DNA of 64,000 nucleotides from Streptomyces sp. NBC_01255 (GCF_036226445.1 NZ_CP108474.1:186001-250000), one strand, 5' to 3'; shown: positions 1-8,565, numbered from the stretch's first letter. Program-made: numbers and translations. The notes: a model not told the origin generated them from the letters alone.

Positions 1-32
1 GGCCGCGCCGCCCACGGGCGACACCAGGATCG

Positions 33-1253
33 TCACTGCTCGCGCAGGCCCCAGGGGGATCCGTACGCGGTGAGCAGGTCCAGGAAGGGGCGCGGGGCGA
101 AGGCCTCGGGGCCGAGGACGCCCGCCCCGGACCAGATGCCGGCGGCCAGCAGTTCCAGGGCCACGACCGGGTTGATCGCGGTCTGCCACACGACGGCCTG
201 GCAGCCGTACTCGCGCATCGACCACTCGTTGTCGACCACGTGGTAGAGGTAGACCTCGCGCGGCGCCCCGTCCTTGACGCCCTTGACCCAGGTACCCGCG
301 CAGGTCTTGCCGGTCATCCGGTCGCCGAGCGTCGCCGGGTCGGGAAGGGCGGCGGCCACGACGTCGCGGGGCGACACCTGCGCCGGGCCGAGGTCCGTCG
401 CCACGGTGACGGGCGCGGTGCTGTCGAGGCCCAGCGCGTGCAGGGTCTTGAGCTTGCCGATGAAGTCCTCACCGAGGCCGTACTTGAACGTGACCCGCTT
501 CGCGTCGATCCAGCGCGGCACGAGCAGGACCTCCTCGTGCTCGACGTTCACGCACTCCACCGGGCCGATGCCCTCGGGGAAGTCGAAGACCTCGGGCTCG
601 CTGAACGGCTCGGTGGTGAACCAGCCGCGGCCGGCCTCGTAGACGACCGGCGGGTTCAGGCACTCCTCGATGGTCGTCCAGATGTTGAACGACGGCGCGA
701 AGTCGTAGCCCTCGACCGTGAGGTCGGCGCCGTCGCGGATGCCGATCTCCTCGATCTCGTCGAAGAGCTCGTCCGCGGCGTAGCGGGCGAAGACGTCGGA
801 CATGCCGGGTTCGACGCCCATGCCGACCAGGGCGAGCCGGCCGGCCTTCTCCCACCGCTCGGCCTGCTCGAACTGGGCGTCGCCCAGCTTGACCCCGCAC
901 AGCTCGTACGGGCGCTCGGGATGCGGGCGCGACAGCGACATCGCCATGTCGAGGTAGTGCGCGCCGGCCGCGGCGGCGGCGTGGAACAGCGGCAGGACGA
1001 AGCGCGGGTCGGTGGCGTTGAGGAGGACGTCGCAGCGCTGCTCCTTCAGGAGCGCGGCGACCGCGCTCTCGTCGGAGGCGTCCGTGCGGCAGGCGCTGAA
1101 CCGGGTGGCGCCGTCGCCCAGGGCGGCGACGGCCGCCTCGGCGCGGGCGAGGTCGTAGTCGGCGACGACCATGTGGTCGAAGAACGGACGGCGGGCCGCG
1201 ATCCGGGTGATGGCGGTTCCCACGCCTCCGGCGCCGACAAGCAGTACACGCAT
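33..1253 (-). CDS. Saccharopine dehydrogenase-family oxidoreductase
   Basis: A 406-aa cytosolic NAD(P)-dependent oxidoreductase of the saccharopine dehydrogenase / lysine 6-dehydrogenase-like family. The N-terminus carries a Rossmann nucleotide-binding motif (GAGGVG, residues 7-12), followed by a substrate half with the family-typical GMGVEPGMSDVFA segment. The reading frame extends upstream to a TTG, but the ATG at 1253 has a purine-rich ribosome site (AGAGGGAG) 9 bases ahead and begins directly at the Rossmann strand, so it is preferred. The gene is divergent from a TetR regulator, whose likely operator lies in the 130-bp space between them; local repression is therefore plausible. The substrate cannot be read from the sequence. 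The family call is secure; the exact reaction (lysine, saccharopine or polyamine related) is not. Confidence 0.85.
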   Translation of the reverse strand: MRVLLVGAGGVGTAITRIAARRPFFDHMVVADYDLARAEAAVAALGDGATRFSACRTDASDESAVAALLKEQRCDVLLNATDPRFVLPLFHAAAAAGAHYLDMAMSLSRPHPERPYELCGVKLGDAQFEQAERWEKAGRLALVGMGVEPGMSDVFARYAADELFDEIEEIGIRDGADLTVEGYDFAPSFNIWTTIEECLNPPVVYEAGRGWFTTEPFSEPEVFDFPEGIGPVECVNVEHEEVLLVPRWIDAKRVTFKYGLGEDFIGKLKTLHALGLDSTAPVTVATDLGPAQVSPRDVVAAALPDPATLGDRMTGKTCAGTWVKGVKDGAPREVYLYHVVDNEWSMREYGCQAVVWQTAINPVVALELLAAGIWSGAGVLGPEAFAPRPFLDLLTAYGSPWGLREQ

Positions 1254-1329
1254 GACAGGAATCTCCCTCTCCAAGGCTGTGCCCTGGAACTGTGACCTCT
1301 GGTGCAGGCGATGAAACCCCTGTTCCCTC

Positions 1330-1350
1330 GCTAACGTCTATGGCGTTGGC
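1330..1350. promoter_or_regulatory. Putative TetR operator in the divergent promoter region
   Basis: Imperfect inverted repeat GCTAACG - 7 bp - CGTTGGC (6 of 7 positions symmetrical) in the intergenic space between the divergent saccharopine dehydrogenase-like and TetR genes. Position and size fit a TetR dimer site; binding is inferred. Confidence 0.45.
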
Positions 1351-1383
1351 ATAAGGTGCCCGGCAACGGGAAGGAGCCGGGTC

Positions 1384-2118
1384 GTGGGGAAGCAGGTGGT
1401 GCCGGAGTCGGCGCGCAGACGGCGGCGCCCGACGAAGAACGGCGCGGTGCTGTCGGAGCGGGTGATCGTGGAGACGGCGCTGCGGATGCTGGCCGAACAC
1501 GGCGGCGAGGGGCTCACCGCCCGGCGCCTCGGGCTCGCGCTGGGCGCCGACCCGAGCACGCTCTACCGCTACTTCGCCGGTATGGACGACCTGACGCTGG
1601 CGATCGGGGCGGAGCTCATCGGACGGGCGCTGGACGGCTGGGCGCCCACCGGGGAGTGGCGCGCCGACCTGCGCCGACTGGGTCTGCGCATCCACGGCGC
1701 CTACCTCGCGCACCCCCAGGCGGCGGTGCTCACCGCCAGCCGCGTCACCGGGCGGGAGCAGGAGACGGCCGTGGACGAGGCGATCCTGGCCGTGCTGCGG
1801 ACGGCGGGCTTCCCCGACCCGGACACGGTACGGATCTACCACGCCTTCATCGACCAGAGCCTAGCCTTCGCCGCCCTGGACGCGGCCTCACTGGCGCTGC
1901 CCGCGGCGGCGCGGGAAGCCGACGAGCAGATGTGGGAGTCGACCTACGCCCGGCTGTCGGCCGCGTCGCACCCCCACATCGCCGCCACGGCCGATCTGTT
2001 GGCCGCACGCATGAACCACAGCGCCTATCCGGCGGCTCTGGACATGCTCCTGGACAGCGCGGAGAGCCGGCTGGGACGACTGGTGGGGCGGGCGATCGCC
2101 CACCCCACGGAGTCGTAG
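1384..2118 (+). CDS. TetR family transcriptional regulator
   Basis: A 244-aa TetR/AcrR-type repressor. The N-terminal helix-turn-helix spans roughly residues 20-65 (EGLTARRLGLALGADPSTLY then the YRYF recognition end), and the remainder is a helical ligand-binding domain of the TetR C-terminal type. The GTG start has AAGGAG 7 bases upstream. It is divergent from the saccharopine dehydrogenase-like gene and probably regulates it and itself through the inverted repeat at 1330-1350. The inducer is unknown. Regulator identity is clear; the target is inferred only from gene order. Confidence 0.85.
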   Translation: MGKQVVPESARRRRRPTKNGAVLSERVIVETALRMLAEHGGEGLTARRLGLALGADPSTLYRYFAGMDDLTLAIGAELIGRALDGWAPTGEWRADLRRLGLRIHGAYLAHPQAAVLTASRVTGREQETAVDEAILAVLRTAGFPDPDTVRIYHAFIDQSLAFAALDAASLALPAAAREADEQMWESTYARLSAASHPHIAATADLLAARMNHSAYPAALDMLLDSAESRLGRLVGRAIAHPTES

Positions 2119-2142
2119 CCCCGCCCCTTCCAGTCGGTCCGC

Positions 2143-3768
2143 CTATGCGGCGTCGACGCGCTCGGCTGCCCCCTTCCGCGACGTGTCCGCCGCCGCCCCG
2201 TCCGACGGCCGGTTCCGCTGTGCGCCGCGGCGGCCGGGCAGGACGACGAGGACGATCGCCGTACCGACGGCCATGATGATCCCGCCGACGAGGCTCGTCG
2301 CGGCGACGCCGTGGGCGAACGACTCGTGCACCGCTCCGACGAGGGCCTGGGCCTGCTGGGGTCCGGCGGACGGGTCCTGGGCGACCCGCTCGGCGACGGC
2401 GAGCCCGGCGCCCACCGAGTCCTGGGCGGTCTGGAGCGCGGCGGCCGGGAGGCGGTTGCCGACCAGGTCGGCCAGTTCGTCCCGGTACGCCGTACCGAGG
2501 AGGGAGCCGAGGACCGCGATGCCGAGGGAGCCGCCGAGCTCCAGCGCGGTGTCGTTGGCTCCGCCGCCGACGCCCAGCTCCGACTCGGGGAAGGAGCTCA
2601 TGATGGTGTCGGTGGCCGGCGAGACGCTCAGGCCGATCGCCAGGCCCAGCATCATCATCGGCGCCAGGAAGTCGGTGTACGTGGACCCCGTGTCGATCCG
2701 GGTGAGGAGGAGGACGCCCGCCGTGCCGATCACCATCCCGGCCGAGACCGTGACCTTCATGCCCAGCTTCGGGGTCAGCCGCCCGGTCGCCGCGGCACCG
2801 ACGAACACGGCTCCGGCCAGCGGCAGGAGCCGTACACCGGTCTCGAGCGCTCCGTAGCCGAGGACGAACTGCAGGAACTGTGTCGCGTAGTAGATCGCGC
2901 CGAAGGTCCCGAAGAAGAAGAACAGCACCGCCAGCATGGAGCCGCTGAAGGGACGCATCCGGAACTTCCGGACGTCGAGCATGGGGTGCGGGTGGCGCAG
3001 CTCCCACCACACGAAGGCCGGCAGGGCCACGGCCGCCACGACGGCGGCGGCGACCGGTCCTGCGCCCCAGCCGAAGTGCGGGCCCTCGATGGTCGCGTAC
3101 ACCAGGGCGCCGACGGAGACGATGGACAGCAGGCCGCCCACGTAGTCGATCCGCCCCATGCCCCGGGCCTTCGACGGCGGCACCAGGAAGAGTGCGCCGA
3201 TGACCGCGAGGACCGCGACCGGGACGTTGATCAGGAACGTGGATCCCCAGGAGTGGTCCTCCAGGAGCCAGCCGGCGACCAGCGGGCCGACGGCGATGGC
3301 CAGGCCCGAGGTGGCGGTCCAGGCCGTGATGGCCTTGGCGCGCTCGCCCCGGGGGAAGATCGCGACCAGCAGGGAGAGCGTGGCCGGCATGACGACGGCG
3401 GCACCGATGCCCATGATCGCCCGGGCCAGGATGACGGCCGAGGTCTCGTCGACCAGGCTTCCCATGACGGATCCGGCCGCGAAGACCACCAGGCCCGTGA
3501 CGAGCGCGCCCCGGCGGCTGTACTTGTCGCCGATCGCGCCGAGCACCAGCATCAGCGCCGCGTAGGGGACGGTGTAGCCGTCGATGACCCACTGCAGATC
3601 GCTGCTGCTCAGACCGAGGTCCCTCGTCATGTCCGGCGCCGCCACGATCAGCGACGTGTTCGCCATGACGACGATCAGCAGGCTCAGGCACAGGACCAGC
3701 AGGGCCCACCAGCGCCGCGCGTAGGGCCCGTCCATCTTCTCGACGGGGGTGTTCATGAAGGGGGGCAT
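2143..3768 (-). CDS. MFS drug exporter, DHA2 (EmrB/QacA) type
   Basis: A 541-aa major facilitator of the 14-TM DHA2 class, a proton-driven efflux pump of the cytoplasmic membrane. Hydrophobic segments occur throughout from residue 20 (WWALLVLCLSLLIVVMANTS). The family motif D-x-x-R in the loop after TM2 (LVLGAIGDKYSRRGAL) and the motif C-like segment with GPLVAGWLL in TM5 are visible. The tail is charged and hydrophilic. ATG 3768 has AGGAG 8 bases upstream. The preceding co-oriented gene is a TetR regulator, and an 18-bp palindrome stands directly in front of this gene, so substrate-induced derepression is the likely control. The substrate is unknown. Confidence 0.9.
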   Translation of the reverse strand: MPPFMNTPVEKMDGPYARRWWALLVLCLSLLIVVMANTSLIVAAPDMTRDLGLSSSDLQWVIDGYTVPYAALMLVLGAIGDKYSRRGALVTGLVVFAAGSVMGSLVDETSAVILARAIMGIGAAVVMPATLSLLVAIFPRGERAKAITAWTATSGLAIAVGPLVAGWLLEDHSWGSTFLINVPVAVLAVIGALFLVPPSKARGMGRIDYVGGLLSIVSVGALVYATIEGPHFGWGAGPVAAAVVAAVALPAFVWWELRHPHPMLDVRKFRMRPFSGSMLAVLFFFFGTFGAIYYATQFLQFVLGYGALETGVRLLPLAGAVFVGAAATGRLTPKLGMKVTVSAGMVIGTAGVLLLTRIDTGSTYTDFLAPMMMLGLAIGLSVSPATDTIMSSFPESELGVGGGANDTALELGGSLGIAVLGSLLGTAYRDELADLVGNRLPAAALQTAQDSVGAGLAVAERVAQDPSAGPQQAQALVGAVHESFAHGVAATSLVGGIIMAVGTAIVLVVLPGRRGAQRNRPSDGAAADTSRKGAAERVDAA

Positions 3769-3796
3769 GAGGGGGGCTCCTAGCAGGACGAATTAA

Positions 3797-3841
3797 TTGC
3801 CCATTGATGTGCAGGCTAGGTTATTGCCCACCGGTGTGCAA
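3797..3841. promoter_or_regulatory. Two-copy palindromic operator upstream of the MFS exporter
   Basis: Two related 17-bp elements, TTGCCCATTGATGTGCA (3797-3813) and TTGCCCACCGGTGTGCA (3824-3840), 27 bp apart. The second forms an 18-bp near-perfect palindrome TTGCNCA-CCGG-TGNGCAA with one asymmetric position per arm. They sit 28-73 bp upstream of the exporter start in an otherwise AT-richer patch, as expected of a promoter. They are probably bound by the TetR protein encoded at 3935-4618. Confidence 0.6.
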
Positions 3842-3865
3842 ATAATGGGGGCACGCCGGAGACGA

Positions 3866-3896
3866 CTCTGCCCCGGCGGTGTACGCCGGGGCAGAG
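3866..3896 (-). terminator. Hairpin terminator after the TetR gene
   Basis: Perfect 13-bp stem CTCTGCCCCGGCG / CGCCGGGGCAGAG with a 5-base loop, 39 bp beyond the stop of the TetR gene. It separates that gene from the exporter promoter. There is no U-tract, as is common for Streptomyces hairpins. Confidence 0.65.
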
Positions 3897-3934
3897 GAGA
3901 AGCAGCGAGGGGCACGGGCCGGCCGTGCGGCGCC

Positions 3935-4618
3935 TCATTCGGGGGTCGGCGCCTCCGGGAGGACCACCGAAGCGACGTCGTCGACGACGCGGCGCGCCTT
4001 GTCCTCCGGTACGCCCGCGGCGACGAGTACGGCGACGGCGACAGGGGCCCCCTCGTCGTCCAGCTCCCCGGTGTTGACGGCCTCGAGGAGCGCGACCGTC
4101 ATGGCTTCGAGCCCGGCGCTCAGCACGGCGGGCGGGAGGTGCGCGGGAAAGACGCCGTCCCGCTGGCCACGCTCCAGGATGGCCGCGGCCTCGGCGCGGG
4201 CGGGGGCCAGGATCTCGGCGACCCGCTCGACGCCGAGGTCGCGGCGGGCCAGCGCAAGGAGCATCCGGTACCGGTCTCCCACGGGCCACATCGAGAACAC
4301 GAAGTGCGCGAGCGCCCTCTCTGCCGGTTCCGCGGGTCTCGCACCGGCGGTCAGCGCGCTCCGCAGCGTCTCGGAGGCTTCCTCGGCGAGAGCCTCCAGC
4401 AGGGCGTCGCGCCCGGGAAAGTGCCCGAAGAGCGTGCGCCGCACGACCCCCGAGGCACGCGCCAGCTCCTCCAGCGTGATGTCGGGGTTCTGCCCGAGCT
4501 CGCGCCGGGCCGTGGCCAGGATGCGCGCCCGGTTGGACCGCGCGTTGCGTCGCAGCGGCTGACGGGCAGCGGGCTTGGTCACGTGAACCTCGGTGGATCG
4601 GTGGGGAGTCCCCGTCAT
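3935..4618 (-). CDS. TetR/AcrR family regulator of the neighbouring exporter
   Basis: A 227-aa TetR repressor. The helix-turn-helix lies near residues 40-75 (ITLEELARASGVVRRTLFGHF), then a TetR C-terminal helical domain. The frame opens at ATG 4618 with a weak ribosome site. GTG 4582 (VTKPAARQ) has CGAGG five bases upstream and is an equally good start, which would remove 12 residues. It lies upstream of, and in the same direction as, the DHA2 exporter, but a strong hairpin and a separate operator-promoter lie between them, so it is probably not strictly co-transcribed. It is the obvious candidate to bind the repeated palindrome at 3797-3841. Confidence 0.82.
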   Translation of the reverse strand: MTGTPHRSTEVHVTKPAARQPLRRNARSNRARILATARRELGQNPDITLEELARASGVVRRTLFGHFPGRDALLEALAEEASETLRSALTAGARPAEPAERALAHFVFSMWPVGDRYRMLLALARRDLGVERVAEILAPARAEAAAILERGQRDGVFPAHLPPAVLSAGLEAMTVALLEAVNTGELDDEGAPVAVAVLVAAGVPEDKARRVVDDVASVVLPEAPTPE

Positions 4619-4681
4619 TCTGGCACGCGCTTCCCGGCCCGGCCGGGCCGACGGCCCGGCCGAACCCCGGGTGCGCGCCGC

Positions 4682-6757
4682 TCAGTCGAGGTAGGCGGCC
4701 GTGAGCGCGGCGAAGGTCTCAGGGGTGAGCACCTCCACGCCGAGTTCCTGGGCCTTGACGGCCTTCGAGCTCGGCTTGCCGTTCGCGGACGGTGCGGCGA
4801 CCAGGTAGGTCGTCCGGGAGTTGACGCCGCTGCCCACACGCCCACCGGCCTTCTCGATGAGCGCGCCCATCTCGGAGCGCCCCCAGCCGTCGAGCGGACC
4901 GGTCATCCTGCCGGTCACGACAACGGTCTTCCCGGTCAGGGGCCCCTCCTCGGCCTGCTCGGACTCCTCCTGCTTCGGCTCGATCATGGTCACGCCGGCC
5001 GCGATCAGCTTGTCGATCACCGGGGCGAGCGCGGCGACCTGCTCGACGATGACCGGAGCCTTCTCCGGGCCGACGCCTTCGACGTCCTGCAGCACGTCGG
5101 CGTCGGCCGCACGGATGGCCTCCATGGTGCCGAAGTGCTCGGCGATGCGCCGGGACATGCGGCGGCCGGTGCCCGGGATGCCGAGCGCGCAGAAGACGCG
5201 GCTGAGGGGGCGGGACTTGGCGAGCCGGAGCTGCTCGGCGAGCTTCGCGCCGCGCTTGGCGCTGCCCGAGGCGGCGGTGAGCCGGTCCTCGGTGAGGGTG
5301 AACAGGTCGGCGACGTCGCGCACGTCGCCGGAGGCGATCAGCGCGTCGACGTACTTCCTGCCGAGGCCGTCGATGTCGAGGATGTCGCGCCCGGCGACGT
5401 ACTCGATCAGGGGGGCCAGCGCGCAGGCGGTGCCCTTGGCGCAACGCCACCGCTCCTGGCTTTTGTCGATGGCCCCGCCGCAGTTGGGGCACTGCTCGGG
5501 CAGCGGGACCGGTGTGGCGTCCTGCGGGCGGAGCTCGACGACGGCGGCCTCCACGCGCGGGATGATGTCGCCGGCCTTGTGGACCGTGACGGTGTCGCCG
5601 ATGTGGAGGTCGCGCCGGAGGATGTCCGCGGGGTTGTGCAGGGTCGCGCGGGTGACCGTGGACCCGTCGAGCTCGACCGGGGCGAGGATCGCGGTGGGCG
5701 CGAGCACGCCCGTGCGGCCCACGTCCCAGATCACGTCCGTCAGCACGGTCTGCCGCTCGACCGCCGGGAGCTTGTAGGCGATGGCCCAGTACGGAAAGCG
5801 GCTGCCTGATCCCACCGCCGTCTGCTCGGCCGCGCTGTCGGCCTTGATGACGACACCGTCGATGCCGAAGGGCAGGCCCGCGCGCAGCGCAGCGATCGCG
5901 TCGACCTTCTCCTGTGCCTCGTCGAGCGTGGCGACGACGTGCAGTCCGGCCGGGCTGTCGGCCGTCGTCCGCACCCCCGCCCGTGCCACCGCTGCCAGCG
6001 ACTCGGCATGGGTGGCCCCGGCGGGGAGGAACTCCTCGCCGTCCAGCTCGACCGCGCCGTAGGCCCAGAACGTCATCGCGAGCCGGTACGGGCGGTCCTT
6101 GGCCCGCAGGGTGCCCGCGGCGCCGTTGCGCGGGTTCGCGAAGACGGCGCCGCCGTGCGCGGTGCGCACTTCGTTGGCGGCCTCGAACTGCTCCTGGGTG
6201 AAGAGGACTTCGCCCCGGGCCTCGAACGTGGCGGGGACCGGCAGCTGCTCGGGCAGGCCCACGATCGTGCCGATGACGTGGCTGACGTCCTCGCCCCGGG
6301 CACCGTCGCCCCGGGTGATGATCTGGACCAGTCGTCCGTCGCGGTAGCGGGCGGCGACGGCCGCGCCGTCCATCTTCGGCTCGACGGTGAACCCTCCCGT
6401 CGGCGCGTGGCCGAGACGGCGCTGGAGCGACGCGCCCCAGGCCGCGAGTTCCTCGGGGTCGAAGACGTTGTCCAGGCTGAGGAGGCGCGTGGTGTGCGCG
6501 ATGTCGCCGTCGGGGGCGGCTCCGTCGGCGACCTGGTCGGTGGGCGAGCCCGGTACGACGGCGTCGGGGTGAACCTCTTCCCACTCCTTCACCGCCAGCC
6601 GCAGCCGGTCGTACGTGACGTCGTCCATGAGGCTGTAGCCCGCCCCGTAGTACGTGCGGGAGGCCTCGCGCAGGCGGTCGACAGCGGCCTCGTACTCGGC
6701 GCGGTCGGCCGTGCTGGACATGCTGGAGAACGCCTCGACGGCGGAAGGGATCGTCAT
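4682..6757 (-). CDS. ligA: NAD-dependent DNA ligase (LigA type, probable second copy)
   Basis: A 691-aa NAD+-dependent DNA ligase that seals 3'-OH/5'-phosphate nicks through an enzyme-AMP intermediate. Domains in order: N-terminal Ia region with the YxxxD-like NMN pocket, adenylation domain with the nucleophile in KMDG (K128), OB fold, four-cysteine zinc finger (CPNC...CAKGTAC), helix-hairpin-helix array and a C-terminal BRCT domain ending AAYLD. ATG 6757 is preferred over the frame opening at 6787 because AAGGA stands 8 bases upstream. The motif normally written HxxxMxSLDN is HTTRLLSLDN here, and KxDG is followed by A rather than L. These differences, and its setting between TetR genes instead of replication or amidotransferase genes, suggest a paralogue rather than the housekeeping ligase. 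Confidence 0.9.
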   Translation of the reverse strand: MTIPSAVEAFSSMSSTADRAEYEAAVDRLREASRTYYGAGYSLMDDVTYDRLRLAVKEWEEVHPDAVVPGSPTDQVADGAAPDGDIAHTTRLLSLDNVFDPEELAAWGASLQRRLGHAPTGGFTVEPKMDGAAVAARYRDGRLVQIITRGDGARGEDVSHVIGTIVGLPEQLPVPATFEARGEVLFTQEQFEAANEVRTAHGGAVFANPRNGAAGTLRAKDRPYRLAMTFWAYGAVELDGEEFLPAGATHAESLAAVARAGVRTTADSPAGLHVVATLDEAQEKVDAIAALRAGLPFGIDGVVIKADSAAEQTAVGSGSRFPYWAIAYKLPAVERQTVLTDVIWDVGRTGVLAPTAILAPVELDGSTVTRATLHNPADILRRDLHIGDTVTVHKAGDIIPRVEAAVVELRPQDATPVPLPEQCPNCGGAIDKSQERWRCAKGTACALAPLIEYVAGRDILDIDGLGRKYVDALIASGDVRDVADLFTLTEDRLTAASGSAKRGAKLAEQLRLAKSRPLSRVFCALGIPGTGRRMSRRIAEHFGTMEAIRAADADVLQDVEGVGPEKAPVIVEQVAALAPVIDKLIAAGVTMIEPKQEESEQAEEGPLTGKTVVVTGRMTGPLDGWGRSEMGALIEKAGGRVGSGVNSRTTYLVAAPSANGKPSSKAVKAQELGVEVLTPETFAALTAAYLD

Positions 6758-6796
6758 GGGGAACATCCTTCCCCACGGCACTGACAACGCCCGGGG

Positions 6797-7399
6797 TCAG
6801 TCCTCCGGCAGGGCGGGGGCGCGCGCGGCCGCGAGGGCCACGTGCACCGCGCGGTCCGCGGTCGTCGCGTCGACGGGCTCGCCGGTGAAGACGAGCCGGA
6901 AGTAGATGGGCGCGGCGAGGGTTTTGAGGAGTTCGGTCGCATCGGTGTGCGCGGGCAGTTCGCCCCGCTCGACGGCGCGGGTGACGACGGGTTCCGCACG
7001 CCGGAACCGGTCGTCGAAGAGCGCCCGCTTGACCTCGGCGAGTTGCGGCAGGCGTACGGCGTCCGAGAGGAGGGCGCGTCCCGCCCGTGTGGTCATGGTG
7101 ACGACGAGGGAACGGGCCAGTGCCCGCAGGTCTCCCTCGACCGTCCCGGTGTCGGGGATCGGGATGTCCCCGGCGAAGTGCCCGGCCAGCGCGTCGGCGA
7201 CGAGGCCGTCCACGTCCTTCCAGTTCCGGTAGATCGTCGTCTTGTGCACGCCGGCCCGCTGGGCGACGCGCTCGACGGTCAGCCCGGTGTACCCGGTCGT
7301 CGTGAGCTCCTCGATGGCCGCCTCCAGCACGGCCGTACGCATCTTGCTGCCCCTGCCGACGACGGAAGGACGTTCCGAGGGTGACCCAGCGGACTCCAT
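6797..7399 (-). CDS. TetR family regulator, autoregulated
   Basis: A 200-aa TetR repressor. The helix-turn-helix is at about residues 30-65 (YTGLTVERVAQRAGVHKTT, followed by IYRNW), with a TetR_C-type sensor domain including the VVTMTTRAGRALLSDAVRLP stretch. The frame continues 40 codons upstream, but ATG 7399 has a perfect AGGAG five bases ahead, inside an operator-like palindrome. It is divergent from an SDR gene. Two identical palindromes (7401-7415 and 7462-7476), one on its own ribosome site and one on the SDR side, make dual repression of both genes very likely. The ligand is not predictable. Confidence 0.88.
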   Translation of the reverse strand: MESAGSPSERPSVVGRGSKMRTAVLEAAIEELTTTGYTGLTVERVAQRAGVHKTTIYRNWKDVDGLVADALAGHFAGDIPIPDTGTVEGDLRALARSLVVTMTTRAGRALLSDAVRLPQLAEVKRALFDDRFRRAEPVVTRAVERGELPAHTDATELLKTLAAPIYFRLVFTGEPVDATTADRAVHVALAAARAPALPED

Positions 7400-7400
7400 T

Positions 7401-7415
7401 GCAACTCCTAGTTGC
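7401..7415. promoter_or_regulatory. Operator 1, GCAACT-N3-AGTTGC
   Basis: Perfect inverted repeat GCAACT CCT AGTTGC overlapping the ribosome site of the TetR gene. It shares both arms exactly with the element at 7462-7476, 61 bp away. It is a probable TetR-dimer site for autorepression. Confidence 0.7.
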
Positions 7416-7461
7416 GTTGACGGTTGCCTGGACGGGGGAACTGCGGCACGATCAGCGTATC

Positions 7462-7476
7462 GCAACTTCGAGTTGC
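7462..7476. promoter_or_regulatory. Operator 2, GCAACT-N3-AGTTGC
   Basis: Second perfect copy, GCAACT TCG AGTTGC, on the SDR side of the divergent region. A plausible promoter TTGCCT (7424) - 17 bp - CACGAT (7447) places it just downstream of the -10 box of the SDR transcript, where a bound repressor would block initiation. Confidence 0.7.
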
Positions 7477-7495
7477 AATACCGGTGTGCCCTTCC

Positions 7496-8512
7496 ATGAA
7501 TCGAGGCCCCTTGAACCACGACTCCCGGACCGCCGCCCGCTCCTCACCGCACACGGACCGGTCGCCGGACGCCATCCCCGACCAGTCAGGACGCCTGGCC
7601 GTCGTCACCGGCGCGAACAGCGGCATCGGGTACGAGACCGCCCGTCAACTCGCCCGCCGCGGCGCCGTGGTCGTCCTGGCCTGCCGCAGCCACGAGCGCG
7701 GGCTGGACGCGCTGGAGCGCCTGCGCGCCGACGTACCCGGCGTCCAGGCCGAACTACGGCTCCTCGACCTCGCGGACCTGGCGTCCGTGCGCGGCTTCGC
7801 CGAGGGCTGGAACCGCGGCCCCATCGACCTCCTCGTCAACAACGCCGGCATTGCCATGGTGCCGTTCGCCCGGACCGCCGACGGATTCGAGTCGCAGTTC
7901 GGCGTCAACCACCTCGGCACGTTCGCCCTCACCGGCCTTCTCCTCCCCCACCTCTTGGCCGCCCCCGGGCCGCGCGTCGTCACCGTCAGCAGCGAGGGCC
8001 AGCGGTTCGCGCGCTTCGACATGACCAACCTCAACGCCGAGCGCCGCTACCGGGCCGCCTTCGCCTACGTACAGTCCAAGCGGGCCAACCTCTACTTCGC
8101 GGTGGAGCTCCAGCGCAGGGCCGACGCCACCGGGCAGAAGCTGCGCAGCATGGCCGTCGCCCCCGGGCTCACGCGCTCCAACGTCCTCACCGGCGGCGCC
8201 AACGGCACGCGGGGCCGCGCGTACGGGATCCTCACGAAGCTGCTCCTGCGCGTGGCGTTCCGCCCCACCGCCGACGGGGCCAAGACCTCGCTGTACGCCT
8301 CGACCGTCCCCGAACTGCCCGGCGGGAGCTACGTCGTGCCCGACGGGCCGTTCCAGCTCCGGGGCGAGCCCGTCCTCCGCGGCCGGGGACGCGCCCTCCA
8401 GGACTCCGCCACGGCACACCGGCTCTGGGCTCTGTCGGAGCGGCTCACGGGTGTGCGCTACGCATGGCCCACGGACGTGTCACCTCGGGGCCTGAGCGCT
8501 TCCGGAACATGA
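7496..8512 (+). CDS. Short-chain dehydrogenase/reductase
   Basis: An SDR-family NAD(P)-dependent oxidoreductase, 338 aa from ATG 7496. The cofactor motif TGANSGIG, the NNAG motif (LLVNNAGIA) and a catalytic Y-x-x-x-K equivalent (YVQSKRAN) are all present, in the arrangement of the retinol dehydrogenase / WW-domain oxidoreductase-like SDR group. The start is uncertain: ATG 7496 has no ribosome site, while TTG 7511 has GAGG four bases upstream, and the first 50 residues before GRLAVVTG are non-conserved in character. It is divergently transcribed from the TetR gene and controlled by the paired operators. A hairpin follows the stop. The substrate is unknown. Confidence 0.85.
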   Translation: MNRGPLNHDSRTAARSSPHTDRSPDAIPDQSGRLAVVTGANSGIGYETARQLARRGAVVVLACRSHERGLDALERLRADVPGVQAELRLLDLADLASVRGFAEGWNRGPIDLLVNNAGIAMVPFARTADGFESQFGVNHLGTFALTGLLLPHLLAAPGPRVVTVSSEGQRFARFDMTNLNAERRYRAAFAYVQSKRANLYFAVELQRRADATGQKLRSMAVAPGLTRSNVLTGGANGTRGRAYGILTKLLLRVAFRPTADGAKTSLYASTVPELPGGSYVVPDGPFQLRGEPVLRGRGRALQDSATAHRLWALSERLTGVRYAWPTDVSPRGLSASGT

Positions 8513-8516
8513 CGAT

Positions 8517-8543
8517 GGCAAGGAGGGTCACGACCTCCCTGCC
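8517..8543 (+). terminator. Hairpin terminator after the SDR gene
   Basis: Stem GGCAAGGAGG / CCTCCCTGCC (9 of 10 pairs) with a 7-base loop, four bases after the SDR stop codon. Confidence 0.5.
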
Positions 8544-8565
8544 ATGATCAAGATATAGCTCACAG

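Noticed and set aside
5800..6800. Plus-strand frames opposite the ligase gene
   Set aside because: They are high-GC antisense shadows with no family similarity, while the minus strand encodes a complete ligase.
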